Part shown: positions 37,501 through 44,808 of the stretch, piece by piece
How the letters are laid out: the number at the start of each line of letters is the position of its first letter
Position numbering within the stretch: position 1 is the first letter of the stretch
Assembly: GCA_903839875.1 (NCBI GenBank)
Contig: CAIMDZ010000102.1
Coordinates: forward strand, 44,426-108,425
Direction of reading: 5' to 3'
From: an uncultured Bacteroidota bacterium
GTDB lineage: Bacteria; Bacteroidota; Bacteroidia; Chitinophagales; Chitinophagaceae
DNA: 64,000 nucleotides
The notes under the pieces: generated by a model
What the model saw: the letters and a program-made list of their open reading frames with translations, nothing else
The model's database searches: none
What the model was told of the DNA's origin: nothing
Translations under genes and position numbers: made by a program

Positions 37501-40500
37501 TACCTGATACTGCACTGCCTGAAGGTGAACCACCAACGAAAAGCTGGTAACTTACACCGGCAGTAGAACTGGATAATCCAACTGCAACACCAGTTCCGCC
37601 TGCACAATAACTGCCGCCGCCCGTTACATTAAATGCAGTAGGTAACGGATTGATGGAAATCGTTGCACTGCCGGTCATATTATTATTGCAAAGTGTAGTA
37701 GTATTTGTTCCAACTACTGTGTAAACACCTGCTGCTGTCTGCGCACCCATGTCTAGTGAACTAAAAGTACCGGCAACAGGAGCCCCTACCGGAGAACCTC
37801 CGAGGAATAACTGGTAGTTAACACCACCAACTGAACTTGAAAGGAAAATATGTATTCCAGTTCCTCCTGAACAATAACTTCCGGTTCCCAAAACATTATA
37901 TGCAGTTGGAAGAATATTTACAGTAAATGCTACGGAGTTGCTGCTTGAAACAGTAGTGTTGCAACCAAATGAATTAGTCAGCAATGTTATTGTAACTGTA
38001 GTAGAACCTGTATTTGGCAAAGCGCCTGCAGGTACTGTAAAAGTACCTGTGCTACCCGTCATTATTAGTGTAGCGGTATTGGCAGTTGCTGAGTTTGCAC
38101 CACTCAGGTTGTAGGTAACGGTAAATGTTCCAACGCCAAGTGTTGTGGAATTTACTGTAACAACTGCGCCAGTTCCCTGGCAAGGTGAAGTAGATGTTGG
38201 TGAAGTAAAGTTTGTTGTGTTCGGAGCCGGGTTAACGGTTAAAACAGCAGTAGCTGTACAACCGGCGGCCAGTGTATATATTACGTTAGCATTACCTGCG
38301 CCAATGCCGGTAACGATGCCTGAGGAAGTACCTACAGTTCCGATGGCAGGGTTGCTGGTCGACCAGATTCCGCCGCCGGTTGCATCACTCAACGCAGTTG
38401 TGCCGTTCTGGCAAACTACCAATGTACCTGAAATTGCGGCAGGGGTTGGATTAACAGTGAACGGTTGAAGTGCAAAACAACCCGTAGGCATGGTATAAGA
38501 TATGGTAGGCGTGCCGGCAGAAATTCCGCCAACAACACCAGAAGCCGAACCTACCGATCCCTGACCTGGATTATTACTTGACCAGGTTCCACCACCAGTG
38601 CCATCTGTTAAAGTAGTAGTCAGTCCAACACAAACTGTGTTTGCTCCTGAAACAGGAACCGGCGTCTGGTTAACAGTTATTGCTTTTGTTGCAGTACAGC
38701 CAGCAGGTAGTGTATATATAATATTGGTGTTGCCTGCGGCAATACCAGTTACCACACCTGTGGTAGAACCTACTGTTCCGTTAGCCGGAACACTGCTGCT
38801 CCATGTACCACCTGTAGTAGCATCTGTCAGGGTACTATTAATTCCTGTACATACAGTAGATGTACCTGCAATCGCCGCCGGTGTTGGGTTAACTGTAAAT
38901 GGCGCTGAGATAGCGCAACCTGTGGCATTCAATGTATAGGTAATTGTAAGTGTATTGGCAGAAATACCTGTAACAGCCCCGGACACAGACCCTACGGACC
39001 CTGACGAAGGGTTGCTGCTTGTCCATGTGCCTGGAGTGGTGGCATCTGTTAATGTTGTTGTTAAACCTTCGCACACGTTAAAGGTACCTGCAATTGCAGC
39101 CGGTAACGGGTTAACCGTAACAACTACAAAATTCGAGCACCCGGTCGGCATAGTGTAAATAATATTTGTGGTTCCCGAAGCGATACCAGTGACAACGCCT
39201 GTTGTTGCAAATACTGTTCCCTGGGCAGGCGCACTGCTGCTCCATGTTCCGCCGGTAACCGCGTCACTTAACGTAGTATTAGATCCTACACAAACAACTG
39301 CGGTACCACCTATTGCTGTTGGTGTTTGATTAACAGTTACAACAGCGGTAGCAATACAGCCGGTACCTAACTGATACGTAATAATCGTTGTGCCCGCAGC
39401 TATCCCTGAAACAATGCCGGATGCTGCACCAACAGTTCCTTTGGTGATATCGCTGCTGCTCCATGTACCGCCCGCGGGGGTTGAGTTCAATGTGGTGGTC
39501 AGACCTGTACACACGATTAAAGTACCCGTAATTGCAGTCGGATTATTATTAACCGAAGCAGTTACAGTATTGATACAACCTGATGGTAATGTATAGGTGA
39601 TCAAAGTGTTTCCCGGAGCAATGCCGGTTAAGATACCGGTAGCGGCATCAATTGATCCGTTAGCAGGAGTACCACTACTCCATGTGCCGCCGCTGGTGGC
39701 ATCGGTGAGTGTAGTAGTAAGCCCTACGCATACAGCCGCACTTCCGGCAATACTTGCAGGAAGAGGATTCACTGTAATTAATTGAGCTGCAAAGCAACCG
39801 GTGGGCAAAGTATAGGTAATAATATCCGTTCCCGCAGACACACCACTTACAATCGCAGAGCTGGAACCAATCGTAGCGATTGTTACATTATCGCTCGTCC
39901 AGTTTCCTCCGGAGGTACCGTCGGTCAGTGGTGCTGTTGACAATCCCTGGCACACAGTAAAAGTTCCACCTATCGCACCAGGGTTCGGATTTACCGTCAC
40001 AGTAGTAGTGATAAAACAACCTGTAGGCAACGTATAGGTGATCACTGTGGTTCCTGGTGTCAATCCGGCAACAATGCCTGTGGCAGAACCAATTGATCCA
40101 ACGGCAGGGCTTGCACTGCTCCAGGTTCCGCCCGGCAAAGCATTGCTTAACGTTGTGGTAAATCCAACACATACAGTGGGCGTACCAGCGATTGCCGATG
40201 GTAATGGGTTAACAGTTACGAGTATGCCTGAGCTTAAAGTACACCCGGCAGCGTTTGTCACAGTTAGTGCAGACGTATAGGTTCCTGAAACTGTGTAAGT
40301 ATGCGAAACACTATTGCCGGTGGCTGTACCACCATCGCCGAAGTTCCATGAATAGCTGGTCGCTGCTACACCCGAAAAGAAAGTTGAAAGTGTATTTTGG
40401 CATACTGGGTTAGTTGTGACCGAATAGGCTGCACTGGCAGGCAAGGCATTAACTGTGACTGTCTGGGTAACAAAACAGCCTGTTGGAAAAGCATAAGTCA

Positions 40501-42880
40501 TCAGTGCAGTACCGGGAGACACACCAGTGACCGCGCCCGTTGCGGAGCCGATTGTAGCAATGCCGGGGCTACCACTTGTCCACGTACCGCCACCGATAGA
40601 TTCCACAAGGTTGGTTGTAGCGCCGACACATACACTGGCAACGCCGGTAATAGGTGCAGGCACCGGATTTACGGTAACAACTGCAATAGTTGTACCTCCG
40701 CATGTATGTGTATAAGTGATATTAACTGTTCCGGCATTAACGCCGGTAACAACACCTGATGAAGAACCGACAGTAGCATAGCCTGTACTTGCACTGCTCC
40801 ACGTGCCGCCAGTCGAAGCATCACTCAATGTTGTTGTAGAACCTACACAGACAGTTTGCGTGCCGGTAATAGGCATTGGGTTAACGGTGACATTGATAGT
40901 AGTGGTAGTTGTACCGCCTACTCCATTTGAAATCTGAATTGTAAAAGCATCAGTGCCATTGTAACCGGACGTAGGTGTATAGGTTAAACCGCTGGGCGTG
41001 ACATTGCCTCCGGTTGATGTAGCAGTAGCATTAAAACCACCCAAAGACCCATTTGCTGGGCCTGAAGATATAGACCAGGTTAAGGTATGCCCTGAAACCG
41101 GATCGTTAGCTGTGAGTAAAGAAGTAATATCCTGGGCGCTTGCATTTTTACAAACAGTGTAATTCTGAGAGCTGCCTCCGGTAAAAGCCACAGAACTTGG
41201 AGCCTCCATAATAATCATGGTACCATTTCCTATAGCAGCAAAACCCTGTGTGTGCGTTACGCCACTAGCCAGTACCGGATCAGTGTATGAAGAGCCTCCG
41301 CCACCGCCCGAACTCGCCCCAAAGGTATTATTACCGCTACCGCCGCCATACAATCCTCCTGCGCCGCCGCCGGCCCAGCCAGTGTTTATTGCATTGGCAC
41401 CTGTGCCTAAGCTTCCGGCAACGCCTGAAGCTCCTCCACCGACACCACCGGCGGAAGGTGTACCTCCCTGGCCGGCATTAGAATTTTGAGCACCTCCGGA
41501 AAAACCTGCACCACCGGTGGTTCCACCGCCCGGACCGCCGTATTCATTCGAGGGATTCTCCATTCCCGCGCCACCGCCACCACCGGCAACTATCAGGCGA
41601 TTCGAGAAGCCGAATGGAGATACACGCATGTCAGTAGCGCCACCGCCGCCGCCGCCTGAAAAGGTGGAGTTCACTCCCCCTTTCCCGCCGCCGTTCCAGC
41701 CGCCTGTACCAAATACGGGAGAACTTGTGGGGATATTTGCATTGCCTCCTGCCCCGCCTATGTTCACCTGGAACGACTGACCACTCGTTACAGCAAGGGT
41801 ACACACAACACGCCCCATAGAGCCACCGGCACTGGGCCACGTTCCTGTAGTAGGCCAGGTTTCATTACATCCTCCCATTCCACCCTGAGCGTCTACAACT
41901 ATCTGTGAAACGTTTGAAGGCACTGTATATGTTTGAGAACTACCAGTATAACCGAAAATTTTAGGCGTGTAGCCGGTTGGTACCGTCGTGATAATGACTA
42001 CTCCGTTACCGTTTACATTCATCCCCTGTGTATGTATCAAGTAACTTGCAAGAACAGGGTCGGTGTAAGATGAACCACCGCCACCGCCAGACCAACCAGA
42101 TCCAACCCCGGCGCCACCGCCACCATAATAGCCACTTCCGCCACCGCCTGAGGCATTTGAGCCTGAAACACCGTTACCTCCAAAACCTAATCCACCAGCG
42201 CCACCGGGATTCCCAACGCCGCCTGCCCCGCCAGCTGAAGAAGTACCGCCCTGGCCGGGCACAGATCCGCTATTTGTCCCATTCTGAAATCCATTTTGTC
42301 CGGTAAGGCCGCCTCCATCTCCTCCTCTTTCATTTGTTTGTGCCGTAGAGGAGCCTGCACCGCCGCCACCACCAGCTACAACGACCCTGTTTGCGGTAGC
42401 ATATGGTGATAAGCGAATATCAGAAGCGCCGCCGCCACCGCCGCCGCCATAACTGCCGCCGCTTGAAGGAGCAGAACCGCCACCATTATACCCACCTGAA
42501 GTGCCACTTGAAGTTGTACCATTTCCACCTGCCCCTCCAACTACAACCTGGAGTACGCTTCCGGCAGTTACTGCGAGCACACATTGTACCCTGCCTCCGT
42601 TTCCGCCCCTGCTGGACGTGGATCCACCAAAATTTGCCCACACACTGTTTGCTCCGCCAGTGCCCCCAACAACGTCTACAATAATACTGGAAACACCAGC
42701 AGGCACTGTATAATTCTGCGTTCCCCCTGTGTAGCTAAAAACAGTAGTGACCTGAGCGAACAAAGATTTGCTTAACAGTAAAATAGCAATAGTTAGACAA
42801 GTCAGTTTCAGACCAAATCCGTTTACATTTTTAACAAAATTTCGTCCTTGACAGAATAGAAGTCCTAATCTCATATGCAT
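28556..42880 (-). CDS. Giant T9SS-secreted multidomain surface protein, 4774 residues
   Basis: One uninterrupted 14.3-kb gene. Order from the N-terminus: signal peptide (LTCLTIAILLLSKSLFAQ); two glycine-rich domains of the ALK/LTK type (GGGGGASDIR..RVVVAGGGGGAG); a cadherin-like Ig domain; 22 Big_2-like modules of about 73 residues (VC.G.TTTL.DA..GGTWSS..GTVG..TGVVTG....ITYT..GC), broken by a PKD domain (NFGDGGTATG) and a linker; 22 modules of about 83 residues (TVTGGGSYCAGGTGV..GLSGS..GI.YQL); two or three Ig/PKD-like domains; and a type A sorting domain (LIPNPNNGIFNLKG to KVFHMVIEQ). Each module has two Cys, probably a disulfide. It is likely an adhesin or sheath-forming surface protein; function is inference. 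Confidence 0.9.
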   Translation of the reverse strand: MHMRLGLLFCQGRNFVKNVNGFGLKLTCLTIAILLLSKSLFAQVTTVFSYTGGTQNYTVPAGVSSIIVDVVGGTGGANSVWANFGGSTSSRGGNGGRVQCVLAVTAGSVLQVVVGGAGGNGTTSSGTSGGYNGGGSAPSSGGSYGGGGGGGASDIRLSPYATANRVVVAGGGGGAGSSTAQTNERGGDGGGLTGQNGFQNGTNSGSVPGQGGTSSAGGAGGVGNPGGAGGLGFGGNGVSGSNASGGGGSGYYGGGGAGVGSGWSGGGGGSSYTDPVLASYLIHTQGMNVNGNGVVIITTVPTGYTPKIFGYTGSSQTYTVPSNVSQIVVDAQGGMGGCNETWPTTGTWPSAGGSMGRVVCTLAVTSGQSFQVNIGGAGGNANIPTSSPVFGTGGWNGGGKGGVNSTFSGGGGGGATDMRVSPFGFSNRLIVAGGGGGAGMENPSNEYGGPGGGTTGGAGFSGGAQNSNAGQGGTPSAGGVGGGASGVAGSLGTGANAINTGWAGGGAGGLYGGGSGNNTFGASSGGGGGSSYTDPVLASGVTHTQGFAAIGNGTMIIMEAPSSVAFTGGSSQNYTVCKNASAQDITSLLTANDPVSGHTLTWSISSGPANGSLGGFNATATSTGGNVTPSGLTYTPTSGYNGTDAFTIQISNGVGGTTTTTINVTVNPMPITGTQTVCVGSTTTLSDASTGGTWSSASTGYATVGSSSGVVTGVNAGTVNITYTHTCGGTTIAVVTVNPVPAPITGVASVCVGATTNLVESIGGGTWTSGSPGIATIGSATGAVTGVSPGTALMTYAFPTGCFVTQTVTVNALPASAAYSVTTNPVCQNTLSTFFSGVAATSYSWNFGDGGTATGNSVSHTYTVSGTYTSALTVTNAAGCTLSSGILVTVNPLPSAIAGTPTVCVGFTTTLSNALPGGTWSSASPAVGSIGSATGIVAGLTPGTTVITYTLPTGCFITTTVTVNPNPGAIGGTFTVCQGLSTAPLTDGTSGGNWTSDNVTIATIGSSSAIVSGVSAGTDIITYTLPTGCFAAQLITVNPLPASIAGSAAVCVGLTTTLTDATSGGTWSSGTPANGSIDAATGILTGIAPGNTLITYTLPSGCINTVTASVNNNPTAITGTLIVCTGLTTTLNSTPAGGTWSSSDITKGTVGAASGIVSGIAAGTTIITYQLGTGCIATAVVTVNQTPTAIGGTAVVCVGSNTTLSDAVTGGTWSSSAPAQGTVFATTGVVTGIASGTTNIIYTMPTGCSNFVVVTVNPLPAAIAGTFNVCEGLTTTLTDATTPGTWTSSNPSSGSVGSVSGAVTGISANTLTITYTLNATGCAISAPFTVNPTPAAIAGTSTVCTGINSTLTDATTGGTWSSSVPANGTVGSTTGVVTGIAAGNTNIIYTLPAGCTATKAITVNQTPVPVSGANTVCVGLTTTLTDGTGGGTWSSNNPGQGSVGSASGVVGGISAGTPTISYTMPTGCFALQPFTVNPTPAAISGTLVVCQNGTTALSDATGGGIWSTSNPAIGTVGTSSGIVTGIGAGNANVIYTLAAGCTATAVLTVNPAPNTTNFTSPTSTSPCQGTGAVVTVNSTTLGVGTFTVTYNLSGANSATANTATLIMTGSTGTFTVPAGALPNTGSTTVTITLLTNSFGCNTTVSSSNSVAFTVNILPTAYNVLGTGSYCSGGTGIHIFLSSSVGGVNYQLFLGGSPVGAPVAGTFSSLDMGAQTAAGVYTVVGTNTTTLCNNNMTGSATISINPLPTAFNVTGGGSYCAGGTGVAVGLSSSTAGVSYQLFVGGSPSGSAVSGTGGVISFGLRTAAGTYIVVATNTTTGCVNTMTGSVTIIINPLPNAITGSLGVCIGQTTTLASSTAGGTWTSVNTAVGTVGSTTGVVAGITAGTTLINYTLTATGCSTSATVTVNPLPSAIAGGGVVCTGSTITLIDPTGSGTWSSSNPGVGTVGATTGIVGGIAAGNVTITYALATGCIATTGVTVNNTPPAITGTAIVCVGSTTTLFNATSGGAWTSNNSAQGTVGAGTGVVGGIAAGNPVISYTIAGCSATIIVTVNPLPAAIAGTFNACEGSTTTLTDATTGGTWSSSNPANGSVSVTGVVAGITAGNPLISYTLGTGCFVTTSFTVNPTPAAIVGVSTVCIGLTTTLSDVTAGGTWSSSNTAVGTVGAGTGIVGGISSGTPVITYTLAAGNCNRTFPMTVNPNPAAITGSNQVCLGLTTVLSDASTGGTWSSSSPANGSISATGVVTGVSAGNTTITYTMPTGCIVIFPMTVNPLPASITGTTTVCVGFTTTLADASAGGSWSTSNPAMATVGTGTGVVTGTGAGTPNIIYTLPTGCTATTPVTVNPTPASIVGSNTICTGSTTTLTDATGGGLWSCSNLTIATIGSSSGLVTPVVPGIVVMTYTLPAGCTATLQMTVNLQPAAITGASTVCTGFTTALSDATAGGTWASSNTAAGTISAGGIVNAIAPGTTTITYTMPGGCFSAFPMTVNPQPAAVSGPGAVCVLANITMTDATTGGLWSSSNTAFATVGSVSGIVTGVAAGNVNIIYTLPAGCTSAMAITVNPLPASITGLPVVCVNSTVTIFDATTGGTWSSSNIGLATIGSSTGVITGVTAGNPVLSYTLTATGCFVTVIGTVNPLPNSYTVTGGGAYCAGGTGVTVGLSSSDIGFSYQLFNGTAVGSPVSGTGSALSFGLQTTAGTYTVVATNNTTGCIVIMSGSALVTINALPTAFSLTGGGPYCAGSAGVAIGLNPSSSGKRYQLLIGGVVSGSPVIGTGSAISFGLRTGAGAYTVLATDTLTGCTNMMTGIASISINPLPTAYTITGGGGYCVGGTGVTVGLSSSNIGINYTLLLGASPVTTIAGTGASISFGLQTALGVYTIQATNTTTGCQSIMTGSVVISTNPVPNIFTLSSAAGTYCAGGTGVLLSLSGSQPGTTYQLYLGGAPVGAPVAGTGLGINFGLQTAAGTYTAIATNSTTGCTSNMTGSPVVTITPLPTAFTVYGGGGFCALGTGVTIFLSGSQPGVNYNVYLGGSLVATIPGTGGILSAVTTTGGTYTVIAVSTVSPFCQNNMIGSALVTINPLPTAYAVTGGGAYCAGLSGVHVGLANSDLGINYQLYVGGSPFGLPLAGTGSALDFGFMTVAGNYTVTATNATTLCANGMAGSATVTISPLPVLFNVSGGGSYCAGGTGVTITLSGSAGGINYQLFNGTTTVGPLVAGTGSALTFGPLTAPATYTIIATNPVSGCTTSMSGSATISISPLPTVFNVTGGGSYCAGGTGVVIGLNGSVLGTSYQLYNGVTSSGVPLIGTGVALNFGLRTAAGTYIVKATDPITGCINTMTGSAIISINPLPTVYTVTGGGAYCAGGTGVPVGLNNSSTGINYQLLLGGSPVGAPVAGTGGALSFGLQTSVGTYTVMATNATTSCTLIMGGSVAVSINPLPVPYTVTGGGNYCIGGIGVPVGLTGSVPGISYQLFNGGSPVGLPVPGSGSGLPFGLQTAAGTYTVVATNDTTGCTSAMTGSVTVIINPLPVAYTVTGGGAYCAGGTGVHIGLYNSAPGVSYQLYYGTSIMGTPVTGTGSAIDFGLQTVAGTYTVTATDLTTGCINSMTGSVTVIINPLPAAFTVTGGGGYCTGGTGLSLGLSGSVSGDNYQLYKDGIVVGSPVAGTGSLLDFGYHTAAGVYTVTGITSLTGCANGMTGSATITINPLPTAYMVTGGGAYCAGGSGQHVGLSGSDIGINYQLWRGTSMVGSPMAGTGLPLDFGIFTATGIYTIAASDAVTACMNNMGGSVTIIINPLPVVFNVTGGGSYCAGGTGFHIGLSGSAFGTYYQLFNGGTAFGTPVAGTGSSLDFGVISVAGNYTVIAIAGGSLCTSNMSGSATITINPMPVMYTVTGGGNYCPGGVGAHIGLNGSDLGINYRLYNGLSLVTTMAGNDSTLDFGLQTATGTYTIAGVNATSGCTSNMISSAVISINTLPAVFSVTGGGSYCAGGTGVHITLGGSASGINYQLYRSGIAVGAPVAGTGFTLDLGVQSFAGTYTAMATNATTGCTVNMTGTAIVAINPLPVVYTLAGGGSYCAGGTVPHVTLSGSDAGIHYQLFRSGVASGGPVPGTGSLIDFGALPTSGVYTVVATDAFTGCTSNMIGGISISVNPLPIVYSVVGGGSYCAGGTGMVVSMTGSESGISYQLYADGILTGTPHIGTGSAISFGSEVTAGVYTVIATNIATGCTNNMTGAATVAVNALPGLFNVLGGGSYCVGGSGMHVGLSGSAVGISYRLLLGVTPVGSAVPGTGAAVDFGPQTSAGTYRVSATNIVTGCNDTMTGSVTIVINPLPVTYTVTGGGNYCSGTSGITVGLSASDMGILYQLYEGTTAMGIPVAGTGSAISFGLQTLGGTYTVVAVNNVTSCSSPMAGSTLVTIIPSVTPLVTINTGAGDTVCDGISVTFTALVTNGGSSPTYQWYVNSGSVVSASGAYTYTPANGDVVSVILTSNATCAAPATANDAVTMTVNVNVLPVVTISSALGDSLCGATPVTLTLSSVYGGTAPAYNWYLNSMHVGSGTTLGFTPVNNDVVFVTMTSNYNCKLDTSVLSNNIHFYVDHPDTPVVEIDYYQTATVDSYQVLVTNDLTHIYNYTYQWYVNGTLQTMITTSYLILAPGSIPAGSEVSCVVLRHNPCGAFPGFGSYNLSNVSVKPVTFTVGDVKLIPNPNNGIFNLKGTTGAVGNQDVNIEVTDMLGQVVFKESVIARNGEIDEHIQLNNLANGMYILNMHVGAGNKVFHMVIEQ
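29645..34980 (-). repeat. Block of 20 type-B modules in the giant protein
   Basis: Twenty consecutive copies of an about 83-residue (250-bp) module, consensus TVTGGGSYCAGGTGV.VGLSGS, then YQLY.GG..VG.PVAGTG, SFGLQTAAGTYTVVATN and TTGC...M.GS..V.INPLP. Two more copies lie upstream near 37385-37925. The copies have drifted at the DNA level. I cannot name a Pfam family for this module. Confidence 0.8.
34985..40880 (-). repeat. Block of 22 type-A Big_2-like modules in the giant protein
   Basis: Modules of about 73 residues (220 bp) with VC.G.TTTL.DAT.GGTWSS and ATVG..TGVVTGI.AGT..ITYT..GC. The block is interrupted by a PKD domain near 40205-40440 and by a linker plus two type-B modules near 37385-38235. 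The (S/A)TVG..TGVVTG core is the bacterial Ig-like group 2 hallmark. Confidence 0.8.
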
Positions 42881-43245
42881 GGCTTTTGAAATAAAGCGGG
42901 AAAATAATAAAAATTATTGACAAATAGGTAAAAGTTTACTAGTTATAACGATAATTAAAATACCACATTGCTGTTAAAATATATTATGGAAATAATATTA
43001 AATGTAAACATTTGAAATCTTGTGAAAAAAGGATTTTAATAATCCCAAAAAATGCGATAAATTTTAATGTTAATTGCACAAAATATAGAAATTTCTAATC
43101 GTGTACTTTTTAGTATTCTGATATATTCAACCAAGCTAAAACGTGAGCAAGGAACAATATTTCTTTACAATTTGCAAGTCGAAATTAAATAGAAACCTGA
43201 ACGCTCATATTAGTACAATCCATTTCATTATTTATCTTTACCATC
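42881..43245. other. AT-rich divergent intergenic region
   Basis: 365 bases between the starts of the giant gene and the GT-C type gene, strongly AT-rich. It must hold both promoters, but neither has a clean TAnnTTTG: the closest on the minus strand is TACCTATTTG and on the plus strand TACAATTTG. No gene seen. Confidence 0.5.
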
Positions 43246-44808
43246 ATGCCTCATAAACGCTTTTTTTTTACTTTATATTGGCCAGGGATATTGTTATTGT
43301 GCTTATCCATTATTATTGGATTGTTCTGCTACAAAGACTACGGAATATCCTGGGATGAACCGGAGCAGCGTGCTATGGGCGTGGTGAGTTATAACTATAT
43401 TTTTCACCACGACCCGGCATTAAAAACCTCCGTAGACAGGGATCATGGTGTAGGCTTTGAACTGGTATTAACAGCCCTCGAAAAAAAACTAAACCTCACT
43501 GACAACCGCGGTATTTACCTGATGCGGCATCTTGCGACACACCTTTTTTTTCTTATAAGTGTTTTCTTTGGTTACCTCCTGATGCAGCGGTTGTTTAAAA
43601 ATCAATTGCTCTCTTGTTTGGGTTTTCTACTTATCGCATTTAACCCTCGGTTATATGCCCATTCATTTTTCAATACTAAGGATATTCCATTTCTGAGTGT
43701 ATTTATAATTTGTTTATTTTTTTTCCATGTTGCATTCGGTAAAAACAAAGCATGGTGGTACGCTCTGCTGGGCCTTGCATGTGGTTATGCAACGAGTATA
43801 AGGATATTAGGTGTACTGCTCATATTCCTGATAGGTTTATTTTTTGTTGTTGATATTTTCAATGCTCTTCGGGCAAAAGGAAATGTCTTTCGGATTATTC
43901 GTAACTCATTTATTTTTCTTGCCGCTGCATGCATTTCTCTGGTTGCTATGTGGCCCGTTTTATGGGAGTCTCCGTTACATAATTTTGTCACTAATTTCCG
44001 AAGTCTTTCCCACTTTCCATGGGATGGGCTTGTGTTGTTCAATGGCAAGCTGGAACATGCCAGATCCCTGCCCTGGTATTATCTTCCGGAGTGGTTCTCC
44101 ATCACCACTCCCCTGCTTTGGCTGGTAGCCGGATTGGCAGGCATTGGCTTCGTAATTTTCGGTTTTATTAAAAGTCCTTCGGAGTATTTAAATGACTTGA
44201 ACAGCAGAAGCAATTTGTTATACCTGCTTTGTTTTTTCATGCCCCTTGTATCAGTTGTAGTATTGCATTCTGTGGTCTATGACGATTGGCGCCATGTTTA
44301 CTTTATTTACCCGCCTTTTGTACTTCTTGCACTGGGAGCCATCAACAAATTCGCATCAGGCAAAAGCAAACTAATCCTGCCTGTTTTATGCATTGTACAA
44401 TTAGTTTTCACAGGCATTTTCATGGTCAGGAATCATCCATACCAGCAGGTATATTTCAACCAATTGGTTTCGCAAAAAAAGGATAATATCCGGCAACATT
44501 TCGAACAGGATTACTGGGGATCTGCCTTTAAACAAGGCATGGAATATATCCTCTCCCACGACACTTCACCGGCTATCAAACTCGACTGGCGCATACGTCC
44601 GGTAAAAACCAACATAAGGTTATTTAAAGAAGCCGACCGCAACAGAATTCAATTTGTAGAAGACAGCGCCGATTATTTCATCACCACCTTCCGCAGCCAC
44701 CCTTCCGACTATAAATACCCCGCTATTTTTTACGAAGTAAATGTGCAGAACAGTTGCATCATGCGGGTTTATAAACTGCAAACACCCTACTCCTCCACCA
44801 CCAAATGA
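43246..44808 (+). CDS. GT-C type membrane glycosyltransferase (PMT/ArnT-like)
   Basis: A 520-residue integral membrane protein with about ten helices. The first periplasmic loop has YGISWDEPEQRAMG (residues about 31-44), the Asp-Glu pair typical of lipid-linked sugar transferases of the GT-C fold (PMT, ArnT and relatives). The C-terminal 110 residues are soluble. Its donor and acceptor are unknown. Placed between two repeat-rich T9SS proteins, it could glycosylate them; Bacteroidota often O-glycosylate secreted proteins. That link is inference only. Its 3' end overlaps the convergent 1567-residue gene by 22 bases. Confidence 0.75.
   Translation: MPHKRFFFTLYWPGILLLCLSIIIGLFCYKDYGISWDEPEQRAMGVVSYNYIFHHDPALKTSVDRDHGVGFELVLTALEKKLNLTDNRGIYLMRHLATHLFFLISVFFGYLLMQRLFKNQLLSCLGFLLIAFNPRLYAHSFFNTKDIPFLSVFIICLFFFHVAFGKNKAWWYALLGLACGYATSIRILGVLLIFLIGLFFVVDIFNALRAKGNVFRIIRNSFIFLAAACISLVAMWPVLWESPLHNFVTNFRSLSHFPWDGLVLFNGKLEHARSLPWYYLPEWFSITTPLLWLVAGLAGIGFVIFGFIKSPSEYLNDLNSRSNLLYLLCFFMPLVSVVVLHSVVYDDWRHVYFIYPPFVLLALGAINKFASGKSKLILPVLCIVQLVFTGIFMVRNHPYQQVYFNQLVSQKKDNIRQHFEQDYWGSAFKQGMEYILSHDTSPAIKLDWRIRPVKTNIRLFKEADRNRIQFVEDSADYFITTFRSHPSDYKYPAIFYEVNVQNSCIMRVYKLQTPYSSTTK

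Noticed and set aside
28755..42775. Many plus-strand open frames of 60-127 codons opposite the giant gene
   Set aside because: They are Pro/Val-rich shadow frames of the repetitive Gly/Thr/Ser coding sequence, recur with the module period, and lack start contexts or family motifs.
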